NCBI GenBank assembly: GCA_049841135.1
Contig: JASGHK010000006.1
Span: 620,001 to 684,000 of the forward strand
Direction: 5' to 3'
DNA length: 64,000 bases
Source: JACRCT01 sp049841135
Lineage (GTDB): Bacteria > Myxococcota > Myxococcia > Myxococcales > UBA5297
The notes beneath the pieces were generated by a model. It saw nothing but the letters and a program-made list of their open reading frames with translations, ran no database searches and was not told the origin of the DNA. This document shows, one piece after another, positions 27,349 through 37,344 of this stretch. The translations under genes were made by a program, and so were the position numbers. How positions within the stretch are numbered: the stretch's first letter is position 1; each line of letters opens with the position of its first letter.

Positions 27349-28020
27349 ATGTCCAAGACTGACGCCGCCGTCCTGTTCGCCTGCATCGCCCTGCCTGCCT
27401 TCGCCTTCGCCGCCGAGCCGGAGGATCGGCACGCCGCGCTCCAGAAGGAGCGGGCCGAGGTCACCGCGCAGTTCCGCCAGGCCATCGCCACGCAGGCGGC
27501 GGCCACCGAGACGGCCACCAAGGCGGCCGCTGCATTCCACACCTGCAAGAACGCCAGGCTCCAGATCCTCGCCGACCCGGTCATTCGCCGCGCCGACGGT
27601 GCCCGGCGGACCCTGGAGTCGGCGCGCAGGGGCACGGAGGCGCTGCGCAAGGTCCTGGAGAGCCGCCGCACCGGGCTGGAGTCCGAGCGCAAGTACCGCG
27701 GAAAGAGCCGGAACCCGGAGTACGTCGCCGGCGAGCAGGCGTACGCCGACGGCATGAGCGAGCGCTACCTCAAGCCGCTGGAGTCGACCGTCGTGCCGCA
27801 GATCAAGGACTACAGCGCGGGCATCGGCGAATACGCCAAGGTCCTAAAGCGGTATGCCGCGTTCTGTGCCGAGCCGGGGTACACGAACGCCTCCGCAGAG
27901 GCCTTCGTCAAGGAGCTCGAGGCTTCGGTGGACACCCTGACGGCACGGTCCCAGCAGATCGCCAAGGCGGTCTCCGACGCGAGGATGTCGCCGGAGAAGG
28001 CCCAAGCCGCCGTGAAGTAG
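27349..28020 (+). CDS. Exported coiled-coil protein
   Basis: 223 aa with a signal peptide (1-19, AFAFA). The mature chain is helical and charged, with long heptad-like runs (ALQKERAEVTAQFRQAIATQ, LEASVDTLTARSQQIAKAVS) and two Cys that could pair (HTCKN, FCAEPG). No family recognised. Monocistronic: 292 bases upstream hold no gene and a hairpin follows. Its promoter is not obvious. Confidence 0.75.
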   Translation: MSKTDAAVLFACIALPAFAFAAEPEDRHAALQKERAEVTAQFRQAIATQAAATETATKAAAAFHTCKNARLQILADPVIRRADGARRTLESARRGTEALRKVLESRRTGLESERKYRGKSRNPEYVAGEQAYADGMSERYLKPLESTVVPQIKDYSAGIGEYAKVLKRYAAFCAEPGYTNASAEAFVKELEASVDTLTARSQQIAKAVSDARMSPEKAQAAVK

Positions 28021-28043
28021 CCCGCGCCCGATGGCCCCAAGGC

Positions 28044-28075
28044 CCGCCCTGCCTGCGCACCACGCGGCAGGGCGG
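28044..28075. terminator. Bidirectional hairpin terminator
   Basis: Perfect 10-bp inverted repeat CCGCCCTGCC/GGCAGGGCGG (28044-28053 and 28066-28075) with a 12-base loop. It lies between two convergent genes (stops at 28020 and 28095), the expected place for a shared terminator. Confidence 0.75.
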
Positions 28076-28094
28076 TCCTCTCAGGGCCGGGCTA

Positions 28095-28487
28095 CTAGGC
28101 ATCGGGAACGAAGGAGTCGTCTTGCTGCAGCCGGCGCTCGAATTGGAGGAACTCGTAGTAGCCGCATCGAGGCCCGAGCGGATAGTCGCGGCAGGTCTGC
28201 GGACGAGCGTCATAGGCCGAGCACTGGCGCGTCTTCTGGTCGAACAGGATGCAGGTGGACCGGTAGATGTGGTCCTTGCGGTGCCGGAGGCCGAGCTCTC
28301 CGTCGAGGACCTTGGTGAAGCGGCGCTCGGCCTTGGCCAGCGTCAGGCCGAAGTGCTTGGCCAGCCGGGCCAGGTCGCGCGCCGTCAGCGAGACGAGCTC
28401 GTAGTTGCAGCAGAACCCCGGGCACTTGCTGCAGTCGAACCTCGGGCGCTTCGTGGGAGTCTCTCGGGCCGTCTTGTACCGTCGCAT
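28095..28487 (-). CDS. YkgJ-family zinc/iron-chelating cluster protein
   Basis: 130 aa. Family signature complete: the N-terminal CSKCPGFCC, a middle TCILFDQKTRQCSAYDARP segment and CRDYPLGPRC near the C-terminus, eight Cys in the usual arrangement that binds Zn2+ or an Fe-S cluster. Start at 28487 is chosen because the only homology begins there and the longer open frame upstream has no likeness to the family. Cellular role of the family is unsettled; it is often linked with protein or nucleic acid modification. Confidence 0.85.
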   Translation of the reverse strand: MRRYKTARETPTKRPRFDCSKCPGFCCNYELVSLTARDLARLAKHFGLTLAKAERRFTKVLDGELGLRHRKDHIYRSTCILFDQKTRQCSAYDARPQTCRDYPLGPRCGYYEFLQFERRLQQDDSFVPDA

Positions 28488-28619
28488 CGGTTTCACCAGT
28501 CCTTCAATACCAGCCTTGGGCCGGGAGGACACGCGACAGGCGTCCTTGTCGTTCGGTAAGGTATGGGCCGGTTTGACCCTGTGTGCCGCCGCCTCTCCGC
28601 CCACGAAAGGAAGCTCCCG

Positions 28620-29681
28620 ATGGCCTGCCCAGCCGACACGAAGCCTCAGGTGCCGCCCCCACCGACCTCGCCGGCTCTCAAGGCGTACTGGGAGAATCGA
28701 GTGTACGAGCTCGCGACCGTTCCCGCGTGGCAGGTGGCTGAAGACCAGCGGCAGGGATTGGCGGAGAGGCACCGCCTCTATTCGCTGCTCGTCATGGCGC
28801 TCGTGCACCGCTATTGGAACGGCAATAAGTACGGACCGCGCGGCAGCTACCCTCGGCGGGAGAAGCAGCGGGTCGGCGAGAAGCTTTACCGCGGCGCGAC
28901 CCGGTCCGATGCGAAGGCCGGCGAATACGACTTCGATTACCTGGGCCACAACATCGCGTGTATCGCCGTGGACGCGCGCGGCGAGGTGATGGATTTCGAC
29001 TTCAACCACAACGAGGTACTCGACTCCTCGGTCGAGCACGCCGAGTCGAGGCTGGTACGTCGCGTCTTCAGCCTGGCTCGGCTCGAGGACGGCTGGAAGA
29101 CCCGGGAGGGCGGCCTCAAGCGCGAGGAGTACGGCAACATCCTCAGCAGCGTCACCATCTACACTTCGCTCGAATCCTGCGCCCAGTGCTCAGGGATCAT
29201 GGCGCTGGGCAAAGTCAAGGAAGTGGTCTACCTGCAGCAGGACCCGGGCATGTACGCCGTCGGCAACATCCTGTTCAACTTGACGCACGTCGGCGAGGAC
29301 AAGCTTCCGGCGCCCTATCCGCTCGCCGCCACCGCCTTCGGGTTCAAATACTCTGCCCTGCTCGACACGGGCTTTCAGGCATACCTCCAGAGAGAGAAGA
29401 CGACAGGAGAGGCGTTCTTCACCTCGCTCAATGGAGACACGCGAGGGATGAATTCCGTCACCTCCTATCTCTGCACCGACGAGGCGATGGCCATCTTCGA
29501 GCAGGCTGCGAGCGACTTCCTGGCCAAACCATTCGACCTCTCGCATGCCGACTTCATCCCAACGGAGAAGGGGAAGCGGGTCGACGGGGCCATGAGCAAT
29601 GCAGCCGTGCTCAGCCACCTGCAACGCTTCTTCAAGTACGCGTCGGAGATTGGCGAGAGGGGCACGCCCCATAAGCTCTAG
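28620..29681 (+). CDS. Cytidine-deaminase-fold enzyme, orphan family
   Basis: 353 aa, ATG 9 bases after GAAAGGAAG. Zinc site of the deaminase superfamily is present: HAE at residues 140-142 and SCAQC at 186-190 (Pro of the usual PCxxC replaced by Ser), with the strand TIYTSLE just before. The N-terminal 130 residues and the C-terminal 150 (with FFTSLNGDTRGMNSVTSYLC) do not match a family I know; total length is about twice a simple cytidine or guanine deaminase. Substrate unknown. It is divergent from the YkgJ gene, with 132 bases between starts, and stands alone. A nucleobase or nucleotide deaminase, or an RNA/DNA-editing enzyme, are all possible. Confidence 0.75.
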   Translation: MACPADTKPQVPPPPTSPALKAYWENRVYELATVPAWQVAEDQRQGLAERHRLYSLLVMALVHRYWNGNKYGPRGSYPRREKQRVGEKLYRGATRSDAKAGEYDFDYLGHNIACIAVDARGEVMDFDFNHNEVLDSSVEHAESRLVRRVFSLARLEDGWKTREGGLKREEYGNILSSVTIYTSLESCAQCSGIMALGKVKEVVYLQQDPGMYAVGNILFNLTHVGEDKLPAPYPLAATAFGFKYSALLDTGFQAYLQREKTTGEAFFTSLNGDTRGMNSVTSYLCTDEAMAIFEQAASDFLAKPFDLSHADFIPTEKGKRVDGAMSNAAVLSHLQRFFKYASEIGERGTPHKL

Positions 29682-29890
29682 CCAGCAGAGTTGGGCGACG
29701 ATTCCGGGCGGATCGTGGAAGTCCGCAATTCCCAGGGCTTGCATAAACCGTGATGCCTGAGTGTCGGGGCGCTCGACGAGAGTTGCTCAGGACAGGCTCG
29801 AACAGCTCGAACGCGCCGGATCGCTTGCTCGGCGAGCGGCAACCATCCGTGCGTCGTTCGCGGTCGGTCGCTGCACTCCAGGGAGAGCCC

Positions 29891-31375
29891 ATGCTGAGCA
29901 AGCTGCGCTTCGTCGAGCCGGGGGATCACTCGCCGTACCAGGACTCCCTGCTCAACTTCGTGACCTACAACAAGCACATCAAGAACCCGTCGACCGGGCT
30001 CAACATCCTGGCCACCATCGCCAAGCGGCACGTAAACGACACCCTGATGTACAGCGAGTCGATCTCCGCCATCGACCTCGACGACGTGGGAAGCGCCGAC
30101 GTCATCTTCTTCTCCATCAACACCTTCAACGCCACGCGCGGCTACCAGCTGGCCGACGAGCTTCGCCAGCGCTCCCGCGCGGTCCTGGTCTTCGGGGGCA
30201 TGCACGCCTCGCTCAACTGGACCGAGGCCATCGCGCACTGCGACTTCGTGCTCACCGGCGACGGCGACGAGTCCATCGTCGATCTTCTCCGCGCTCTCGA
30301 CCGCAACGAGGAGCCGGAGTTTCCGGGCCTGGTCAAGCGCCGCCAGGGGCGCGTGGTCTACACGGGGCCCCGGGCGCAGCCCGAGGAGATCGACACCATC
30401 CCGGACCGCAGCCTCATCGTCGGCTACGAGCGGCTCGCCCGCCGGTATGACACGCTCTGGCCGCAGGTCCACGCCTCCCGCGGCTGCCCGCACGCCTGCG
30501 ACTACTGTGCGGTCATCGCCCACTTCGGCCGGAAGATCCGCAAGCGCAGCCCGGCCAACGTCGTGGAGGACATCCGCCAGGCCGTGGCCTTCCACCGGCG
30601 GCGCTTCATCCCCCGTCTGAACACGGTCGTCTGGATCACCGACGACAACTTCGCCCACGACCGCGACTGGGCGATCTCGGTGCTCAAGGCCATCATCGCG
30701 AGCGGCATCCGCGCCCGGTACTCGGTGCAGGCGCGCTACGAGATCGGCTTCGATGACGAGCTGCTCGAGCTGATGCGCGAAGCCGGCTTCGTCGAGGTCG
30801 CGCTGGGAATCGAGTTCCTGGACGACCGCGCGTTCGAGACCTATCGCAAGCACAGCAAGCGCGAGGAGATCGTGCGCGCCATCGCCAACATCCGCCGCCA
30901 TGGCGTCGGCGTTCGCGGCCTGTTCATCGTCGGCGGCGAGTGGGACGCCCCGGGCGTCGGGCGGCGCATCGCCGACTTCGTGATCGAGAACGGCATCCAC
31001 GGCGCCCTGGTGCAGTCCATGTTCTTCACGCCCGGGACCCCGGTCTACGAGCGGTCCAAGTCGGCCCTGCTCCACCAGAACTGGGAGAAGTACGACGGCA
31101 CCGTGGTCCACTGGCCCCAACAGATGCACCCCGCGCAGCTGCAGCGGGAGATCATCGAGGCCAGCGCTCGCATCTACTCCGTCGGGCGGCTGGTCCGCGC
31201 CCTCTTGCGCGCGCCGGGCATCCTCAAGGTGCTCTTCATCGGCGAGTTCCTCTGGCAGCGCAGCTTGCGCAAGGAGCTCCGGCGGGAGCTGCCTTACCTC
31301 GAGTCGCTCGGCGAGCGCCCGGCCACGACGGGTGCGCTCCCGGCCGCTCCTGCCGGGCCCGGGCTCGCCGCCTAG
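29891..31375 (+). CDS. B12-binding-domain radical SAM protein
   Basis: 494 aa. An N-terminal cobalamin-binding Rossmann-like domain (about 60-150; VLVFGGMHASLN, DFVLTGDGDESIVDLL) is followed by a radical SAM barrel with the cluster motif CPHACDYC (about 199-206) and typical strands WITDDNF and VEVALGIEFLDD. The C-terminal 80 residues are helical and basic. The family performs methylations or other radical chemistry on small molecules, peptides or lipids. No substrate clue lies nearby; the only neighbour is a convergent 152-aa gene overlapping by 4 bases. Confidence 0.9.
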   Translation: MLSKLRFVEPGDHSPYQDSLLNFVTYNKHIKNPSTGLNILATIAKRHVNDTLMYSESISAIDLDDVGSADVIFFSINTFNATRGYQLADELRQRSRAVLVFGGMHASLNWTEAIAHCDFVLTGDGDESIVDLLRALDRNEEPEFPGLVKRRQGRVVYTGPRAQPEEIDTIPDRSLIVGYERLARRYDTLWPQVHASRGCPHACDYCAVIAHFGRKIRKRSPANVVEDIRQAVAFHRRRFIPRLNTVVWITDDNFAHDRDWAISVLKAIIASGIRARYSVQARYEIGFDDELLELMREAGFVEVALGIEFLDDRAFETYRKHSKREEIVRAIANIRRHGVGVRGLFIVGGEWDAPGVGRRIADFVIENGIHGALVQSMFFTPGTPVYERSKSALLHQNWEKYDGTVVHWPQQMHPAQLQREIIEASARIYSVGRLVRALLRAPGILKVLFIGEFLWQRSLRKELRRELPYLESLGERPATTGALPAAPAGPGLAA

Positions 31376-31830
31376 CTTTCGGCCTCGACGAAGAGCTCGA
31401 GGCCGACCCCGGCCACCTTGCCGACGCAGTCGATCAGGTCGAGCAGCGCAGGACGCTCCTGCGAGGCCTCGTCGGTCCAGAAGGTCAGCTCCTGGACGCC
31501 GGCCCCGGAGCGCCAGCGGACGACGAGGGCCCACGCCACGCCGCCCGCGGGCTTCCGGTCGAGCGCGGCTTCGAGCAGCGGGCGGCCCTCGACGAGCGCA
31601 GTCACGAGCTCCTCGAACTCGCCGGGCTGGACGGGACGGACGCTGGGCTTGTCGACGACCAGCCGGCCGCCTTCGCCCTGCACCTCGAGCCCGCTGTAGC
31701 GGACCACCTCGGGCGTCACCTCCACCAGCTGCGGCAGGGTGAAGGACGGCGCCGAGTGCAGCGCCGCGACCATGACCCATTCGGCGTCGAAGAAGCCGCT
31801 CGGAATCTGCACGGCCATCGGTTCGGTCAT
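31372..31830 (-). CDS. Conserved hypothetical protein
   Basis: 152 aa. Mixed alpha/beta, rich in Val and Glu, without signal or TM (AEWVMVAALHSAPSFTLPQL, VVRYSGLEVQGEGGRLVVDK, WALVVRWRSGAGVQELTFW). No family recognised. It overlaps the radical SAM stop by four bases tail to tail. The 253 bases upstream, before the SWIM gene, contain no convincing gene. Confidence 0.65.
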   Translation of the reverse strand: MTEPMAVQIPSGFFDAEWVMVAALHSAPSFTLPQLVEVTPEVVRYSGLEVQGEGGRLVVDKPSVRPVQPGEFEELVTALVEGRPLLEAALDRKPAGGVAWALVVRWRSGAGVQELTFWTDEASQERPALLDLIDCVGKVAGVGLELFVEAES

Positions 31831-32083
31831 CGCTGGTGATCCCCCGCGAAGTGTCGTGGCCAGAGGATACGCCAGCCGCCGCGCGCTGGCCGACAGCCTC
31901 GCCCGGCCCGTCGCGGACCCACGCCTGACGCCGCTACCGGACGGTCTCCGAAGGCGCGGCCCATGTTGATGAACGCTGACATACCTTACGCAAGTCTCCC
32001 GTCGGGCTCGGCCAGCGCCGGGGGGCTGAGTCGTGCGCTCCCTCGCCGACCTGCAGGCCGAGGCGGAGCGCTTCGACAGGGGC

Positions 32084-33064
32084 TCACCTCGTCCGTCGGC
32101 GCCGCGCGGCTCGCGGGAGCGGGATGCCCAGCAGCGACGCGGCTCGGTCGAGCAGCAGCCGATAGGGCTCGAAGGCCGCGCGCACCTCGGCCGCCACCTG
32201 GTCGCGCAGAGCATCGTCGCTGATCGACTCCGCGCCGGTGGCGTGAGGCGCACGCCGTGGCCGCTCCTGCCCCTTGGCCCCGGCGGTGTACTCGCGCGCA
32301 TCGGCGGCCAGGTCGCCGGCGAGCCTCTCCGGCTGCGCGAGCTCCAGGCCGAACAGCTCGCCGAGCTCGGCCCCGTCGAGCACCTTGTCGGACGGCTGCG
32401 CGGACGCCCCGCCGAGCGACGAGCCCACCCCGGCGTGGGCGACCAGCTCCAGCTGGTCGACCTTGCGCAGCGTGAAGAGCAGCTCCGGCTTCTCGTCGAG
32501 CCGCGCCCCCACTCCGTAGAGCGCCGCCGCGACGTGCTTGCACATCGAGGCCCAGTCCGGACAGCTGCAGTCGAACTCGATGTCCTTGGGCGTCGGGAAC
32601 AACCCGCGGCCCTCTTCGCACACCCGCTCCATGACGGCTTCGGAGAGCCGCCCCTGGAGCAGCTCGACCAGCGAGTCGATCCCGCCCGCGCAGTCCCGGC
32701 AGATCGCGTCCCAGTGATCCTTGGCGAGCGGCTTGACCTTGACGTGCACCTCGTAGAGGCGCGAGCCCGAGACCCGCGCGCGAACCTCGCCCGGCGAGAC
32801 CTGCAGGTCGACCACCGCGCCGCTGCGCACGTAGGAGCGGCCCCGCGGGAGCCGGTTGGAGTAGTCGCTGTAGCGCTCCAGGTTCTTGCACCACGACTTG
32901 CCCCAGAACGTCCGGGCGATGGCGTTGCCCTGGATCCGCTTCACCGGGCAGATCTCCTGGCCCTTCTTGCGCAGCTTCTCCAGGTCGCGCTCGGCCCGCT
33001 CCTGCTTCTCGTAGGCCGACGCCTGCTCGTAGTAGCCGTACCTGTCGCCATAGCCCCAGCCCAT
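32084..33064 (-). CDS. SWIM zinc-finger protein
   Basis: 326 aa. The SWIM motif CxCx(n)CxH is clear (CSCPDWASMCKHVAAALYGV, about 162-181). The N-terminal part has the conserved FWGKSWCKNLERYSDYSNRL block and GRSYVRSGAVVDLQVSPGE, typical of bacterial SWIM proteins paired with SNF2 ATPases. The C-terminal tail is Ala/Arg-rich. ATG 33064 lies four bases after the inferred stop of the SNF2 gene (33069), so the pair is one operon. Probable DNA-binding or protein-binding partner of the ATPase. Confidence 0.9.
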   Translation of the reverse strand: MGWGYGDRYGYYEQASAYEKQERAERDLEKLRKKGQEICPVKRIQGNAIARTFWGKSWCKNLERYSDYSNRLPRGRSYVRSGAVVDLQVSPGEVRARVSGSRLYEVHVKVKPLAKDHWDAICRDCAGGIDSLVELLQGRLSEAVMERVCEEGRGLFPTPKDIEFDCSCPDWASMCKHVAAALYGVGARLDEKPELLFTLRKVDQLELVAHAGVGSSLGGASAQPSDKVLDGAELGELFGLELAQPERLAGDLAADAREYTAGAKGQERPRRAPHATGAESISDDALRDQVAAEVRAAFEPYRLLLDRAASLLGIPLPRAARRRRTR

Positions 33065-33068
33065 CGCT

Positions 33069-35769
33069 TCACGCCTCCTCGGTCGCCGACCGCAGGTCGA
33101 GCGCGACCAGCCGCAAGAGCTTCCTCGTCCTTCAGCTCCGTGAGCAGCAGCTCCGCGCCGCCCTCCAGCAGGTCCTTCGCCAGCTTCTTCTTGGACTCGA
33201 TCAGCGCGTCGACCCGCTCCTCGACCGTGCCGCGGCAGACCAGCTTGTGCACGAGCACGTTCCGGGTCTGGCCGATGCGGAAGGCGCGGTCGGTCGCCTG
33301 GTCCTCGACGGCCGGGTTCCACCAGCGGTCGAAGTGCACGACGTGCGAGGCGGCCGTCAGGTTGAGCCCGGTCCCGCCCGCCTTGAGCGAGAGCACGAAG
33401 AACGGCACCGCCTCGTCCTCCTGGAAGCGGCGCACCAGGTCCTTGCGCTTCTTGACCTCGGTCTCGCCGTGCAGGACCAGCCCCTCGCGCCCGAAGACGC
33501 GGCCCAGGAACGCCGAGAGCGGCCCGGTCGCTTCGCGGAACTGGGTGAAGACCAGCACCTTCTCCTGCTTGGCGGCGATGACCTCGGCCAGCTCGCGCAG
33601 CCGCAGCAGCTTGCCGCTGTCGGCCTCGGCCCAGGCCCCGTCGCCCAGCCACTGCGAAGGGTGGTTGCAGATCTGCTTGAGGCGCATGAGGGAGGCGAGC
33701 ACCACGCCGCGCCGCTTCATGCCGTCCGTGGCCTCGAGCTGGCGGGCGAGGTCGTCCACGGCCTGCCCGTAGAGCGCCGCCTGCCTCCGGCTCAGCCCGC
33801 AGAAGGCCTTCAGCTCGGTCTTGTCCGGCAGGTCGGGCGCCACGGCGCGGTCGGTCTTGAGCCGCCGCAGGATGTAGGGGCGCACCAGGTCGCGCAGCGG
33901 CCCGTAGGGGTTGTGCTCGCGCTGGGCCAGGCGCTTGGCGAAGGCGGCGAACTGCGAGTGGGCTCCGAGCAGGCCCGGGTTGACGAAGTCGAAGAGGGAC
34001 CACAGGTCCGAGAGCCGGTTCTCCACGGGCGTCCCGGTGAGCGCAATCCGCGCGTCGGCCGAGAGCGCCTTCGCCGCCCGGGTCTGCTTGGCCGCCGGGC
34101 TCTTGATGGCCTGGGCCTCGTCGAGCGCGACCAGCCGGAAGCGGGTCTTCGCCAGCCAGGGCAGCCGCAGCAGCGAGCCGTAGCTCGTCACCACCAGGTC
34201 CACGCCGTCGAGCCGCCGGGAGTCCACGGCCTTGAGCTCGGCGGGCTCCATCGCCGACGGGTGGGCGACCAGCAGCTTGAGCGAAGGGGCGAAGCGCGCC
34301 GCCTCGGCGGCCCAGTTCGCCAGGAGCGAGGCCGGCGCCACCAGCAGGCTCGGCCGGGCCTTGGCGCCCGGCGCGCGGCGGCCTTCCTCCTGCAAGAGGA
34401 GCAAGAGGGAGAGGACCTGCACCGTCTTGCCCAGCCCCATGTCGTCGGCGAGGCAGGCTCCCAGGCCGAGCCGGCCGAGCAGGTACAGCCAGCGCACGCC
34501 GGTCTCCTGGTAGGGCCGAAGGGTCCCGTTCAGACCCGACCCCGGGCGCACGGCCGACGCGCCCTCTGGGCTGCGCAACGCCTGGAGCGTCTGCGCGAGC
34601 CAGGGCCCGGCCGCGACCCGCGACCACTCGGCGTCGGGCGCGGCTTCGTCGCCGCCGTCGATCTGCGCGCCCGACAGGAGGCGCATCGCCTGCGCGAACG
34701 AGACCCCCTCGCCAGCCGCCGCCTCGATGGCCCGGAAGCGCTCCAGCGTGGCCTTCAGCCGGTCGCGGTCGACCTCCACCCAGCGGCCGCGCACCAGCGC
34801 CAGGCCTTCGGTCCCGGAGAGCAGCTCGCGCAGCTCCCGCTCGGTGAGCGGTTCCCCGTCGAGCGCGACGCCCACGCTGAAGTCGAGCAGCCCGTCCACG
34901 CCCAGCGCCGAGGGGGCCTTGGCGCCGACGGTGGCGCTCGCTTGCGCCCGCGCAGGGCGGCCGCCGCCCCAGCCGGCGGGCATGCGCACCACCACCCCGG
35001 CGGCCTGCAGCGCCGGGACGTCGCACAAGAGGCGGTAGGCCTCGCGCGGCGTCCAGCGCAGCGGGTGGAAGAGCTCGCCGGCGTCGACCATCGCCTTCAG
35101 CCAGGCGCAGCTCTTCGCGGCACGCTGCACGGGCACGAGCAGCGAGAGGAGCCGCTCCTTGTTCGCCGCTCCCGCGTACTGCTTGAGCGCCTCGCCGAGC
35201 GGGAGGTGCTGGGCCTTGGCCGCCTGCGTCAGGCGCGTGGTGTAGGTCGCCAGGAAGGCAAAGGGGTGCTGCTCGTCCTTGCGGTTCTCGGCCAGGTTGA
35301 AGTGGACGCGACCGACGAGGTTCCAGGCGGGGTTGCGCCGCTGCAGGAAGTCCTGGAGCGACCCGCGCGACTCGGCGAGCTCGATGCGCAGCGCCGCGTC
35401 CAGCTCCTCCCAGAGCGAGCGAAGGACCGCCGGGGTCAGGTATTCCGCGCCGATCATCGGCGGCGCGCCGGCCGCCAGGGCCTCCAGGTCGGGCGGCATC
35501 GCGACTGGGCCCAGGGCGCCGTCTTCCGCCTGCGCACACAAGAGCGAGACGTAGCGCAATCCCAGGTCCCGCCAATAGGCCAGCTCGGGCGGAAGGGCGT
35601 TGCCCACCTCGGCCGCTCCCAGCTGCAGGAGGCCGTGTCCGCTGCCGCGGTCGAATGCCTGCGCCAGCCGGCCGGCCAGTCCTGCCTCGAGCGGAAGGGC
35701 GTCCTCCTCCTCGGCGAGCAGGAGGTGGCCGTGCGGGGTCAGGCGGGGGCGGAAGCGGGGTTCGGCCAC
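33069..35769 (-). CDS. SNF2/Rad54-family ATPase (C-terminal one-base frameshift)
   Basis: 899 aa after removing a base at 33117-33123 (GAGCTTC on the plus strand). The repaired end reads DEELLRLVALDLRSATEEA and stops right before the SWIM gene. The N-terminal 400 residues are the SNF2-associated region. Motif I LADDMGLGKT (about 438), motif II DEAQ (about 550, where most relatives have DEAH or DEGH), motif III ALTGTPVENRLSDLW, then the helicase C lobe (VLVFTQFREATGPLSAFL; LSLKAGGTGLNLTAASHVVH; DQATDRAFRIGQ). A DNA translocase or remodeller acting on protein-DNA complexes; bacterial relatives are linked to repair and transcription. Pairing with SWIM is common. Confidence 0.92.
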
Positions 35770-35779
35770 GGGCTGGAGG

Positions 35780-36097
35780 CTACGCCTTGGGCGGGCCGCC
35801 CCGGCGCCGGTCGACCTTGAACCGGACCTTCTCCAGCGCGAAGCCGTCCTTCGCGCCGACGAGGAAGCCGTCGAGGGTCACCATCGCCTCGGTGTGCGCC
35901 TCCAGCTCGCGAAGCAGGCGGCGGTAGTCCTGCGCCGAGAAGGTCACGCGCACGAGGACCTCGGAGTTCTCGAGCTGCAGCTGCCAATCGACCGTGTCGG
36001 TGTCCGACTGGGGAAGCTCGCGGGGGATCCGCTGGGAAGACATGACCCACTGCAGCTTCATGGACTTGGGGCGCAGCGTCGCGGTGCGAGTGACCAA
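35780..36097 (-). CDS. Conserved hypothetical protein upstream of SNF2 gene
   Basis: 105 aa from TTG 36097, chosen because GGAGG lies 5 bases upstream; an ATG at 36061 would give 93 aa. Acidic/basic mixed, probable alpha/beta (VDWQLQLENSEVLVRVTFSA, LVGAKDGFALEKVRFKVDRR). It ends 10 bases before the SNF2 start, so it heads the SNF2-SWIM operon. No family recognised. Confidence 0.7.
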   Translation of the reverse strand: MVTRTATLRPKSMKLQWVMSSQRIPRELPQSDTDTVDWQLQLENSEVLVRVTFSAQDYRRLLRELEAHTEAMVTLDGFLVGAKDGFALEKVRFKVDRRRGGPPKA

Positions 36098-36580
36098 GGT
36101 GACCTCCTGTCGGGTTGCGCACTCTAACCCATAGCGCGGGGCCGAGGGCCGCGCTGGTCGACGTGGCTGGTCGGTCGAAGGGTCACGAAGTTTGGGCTGG
36201 CCTTGCCGTTCTCCCGCCGAGCTTGGAGACGACACCCCGAGCACGGAGAACGACACCCCGAGCTCGTCGAGGGGCCAGCCCTCAATCCGTGCGTCCTACG
36301 GACAATCCCGTTCCATCCCGTCGCGGCCGGCGGGGTGCGGCTCTGCTCGAAAGGAACGCACGGGCGGCCGACCTGTCACCGGTGCTGACCCCCAGGGTGG
36401 ACGGGCTGAAAGTCATGTCACCAATCACATGCCTATCTTCAGCAACCGAAAGTGACGCCCGCTTCGGGAATCCGCCGCACGCCGATTCCGTGGCGCGTGG
36501 CTCGGCGCCTGCGGTCGGTCCTCGGCGACCTCCTGTCGGCGATGCTCGCGGGCACTGCGACCCGTGAGCCACAGCCAGAG
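36098..36580. other. Gene-poor spacer with a short dispersed repeat
   Basis: No convincing gene. It contains two near-copies of an 18-base unit GGAGACGACACCCCGAGC (36225-36242) and GGAGAACGACACCCCGAGC (36246-36264), the second running into CTCGTCGAGGG, which resembles the PELVEG form of the dispersed repeat also seen at 10428. The rest, to 36580, has stop codons in all frames and mixed composition, suggesting degraded sequence. Confidence 0.5.
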
Positions 36581-37229
36581 TCAATCGGGTCTTGCCGGGC
36601 GGCGGTGAAGCACGCGCTGAGGGCTCAAGCCGGCCTCGCCGAGAAGCGCGACGTAGCCGTTGCCAGGTTGAACCAGCATGTGAGACGGGCGTGGAAACCG
36701 ACCGCGCCAGTCGCCGGGCGTACGCACTTCGATGACCAGGCCGTCGACCTCGGCCGCAACGATGGGAGCCCCGTAGACCTGCGCCAGCGTGCTGCCGAGT
36801 CCGTCAGCCGCGAGAATCCGCCGCGGCCACGACGAGCTCGTTGCCCCAGATGCGGCCGGGGCCGCGCGCGGCCACGTCGATGGTGGGGAAGAGCATTCCC
36901 TCACGCGCCAGCGCGGCGAAGCTGGCGCGCCGACGGACGAGCCAGAGCACGACCAGGCAGACGCCGAGCACCGTACCGGCGAGCAGCAGGAGGTCGGAGA
37001 GGTTTCCCAACCACGCGGGTCGTGGCTCGAGCAGCAGGCCCACCGGGAGCGCGACGACCAGCGCCAGGAGCGCACCCATCGCGGGCCCGAGGATCAATGC
37101 GAACGGCACTCCCACCAGGATCGCCTGCCAGGTTGGGAACAGCCGTGCGGCCGCATCACGGGCGAGCGAGTCCGGTCGCGGCGCTGGGTGGGCGAGAAGG
37201 TTCTTCACCAGCTCTTGGGTTCTCGGCAT
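36581..37229 (-). CDS. Membrane protein with C-terminal soluble domain (one-base frameshift)
   Basis: About 215 aa when one base is removed in AGAATCC on the plus strand (36813-36819; GGATTCT on the coding strand, GGATCT expected). Three hydrophobic segments (ILVGVPFALILGPAMGALLA, LVVALPVGLLLEP, LSDLLLLAGTVLGVCLVVLW), then a soluble domain (ASFAALAREGMLFPTIDVAA... APIVAAEVDGLVIEVRTPGD) of about 110 residues. No family recognised. Joining the two frames gives a continuous, balanced protein, so I treat the break as a sequence error or recent mutation. Confidence 0.6.
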
Positions 37230-37344
37230 GGGCGGAGTCTACCGCCAGGCGCTCCGAGCACGCGCCGACGAGTTCGAGCGCGACCGGGCACAGCCGCTGG
37301 CCGTGGGAGCGCCCAGCGGCTACGAGCAGCGCTGAATGCCCTCA

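Noticed and set aside
31831..32083. Possible small genes in the gap between 31830 and 32084
   Set aside because: Short frames have poor composition and no ribosome-binding site; nothing recognisable.
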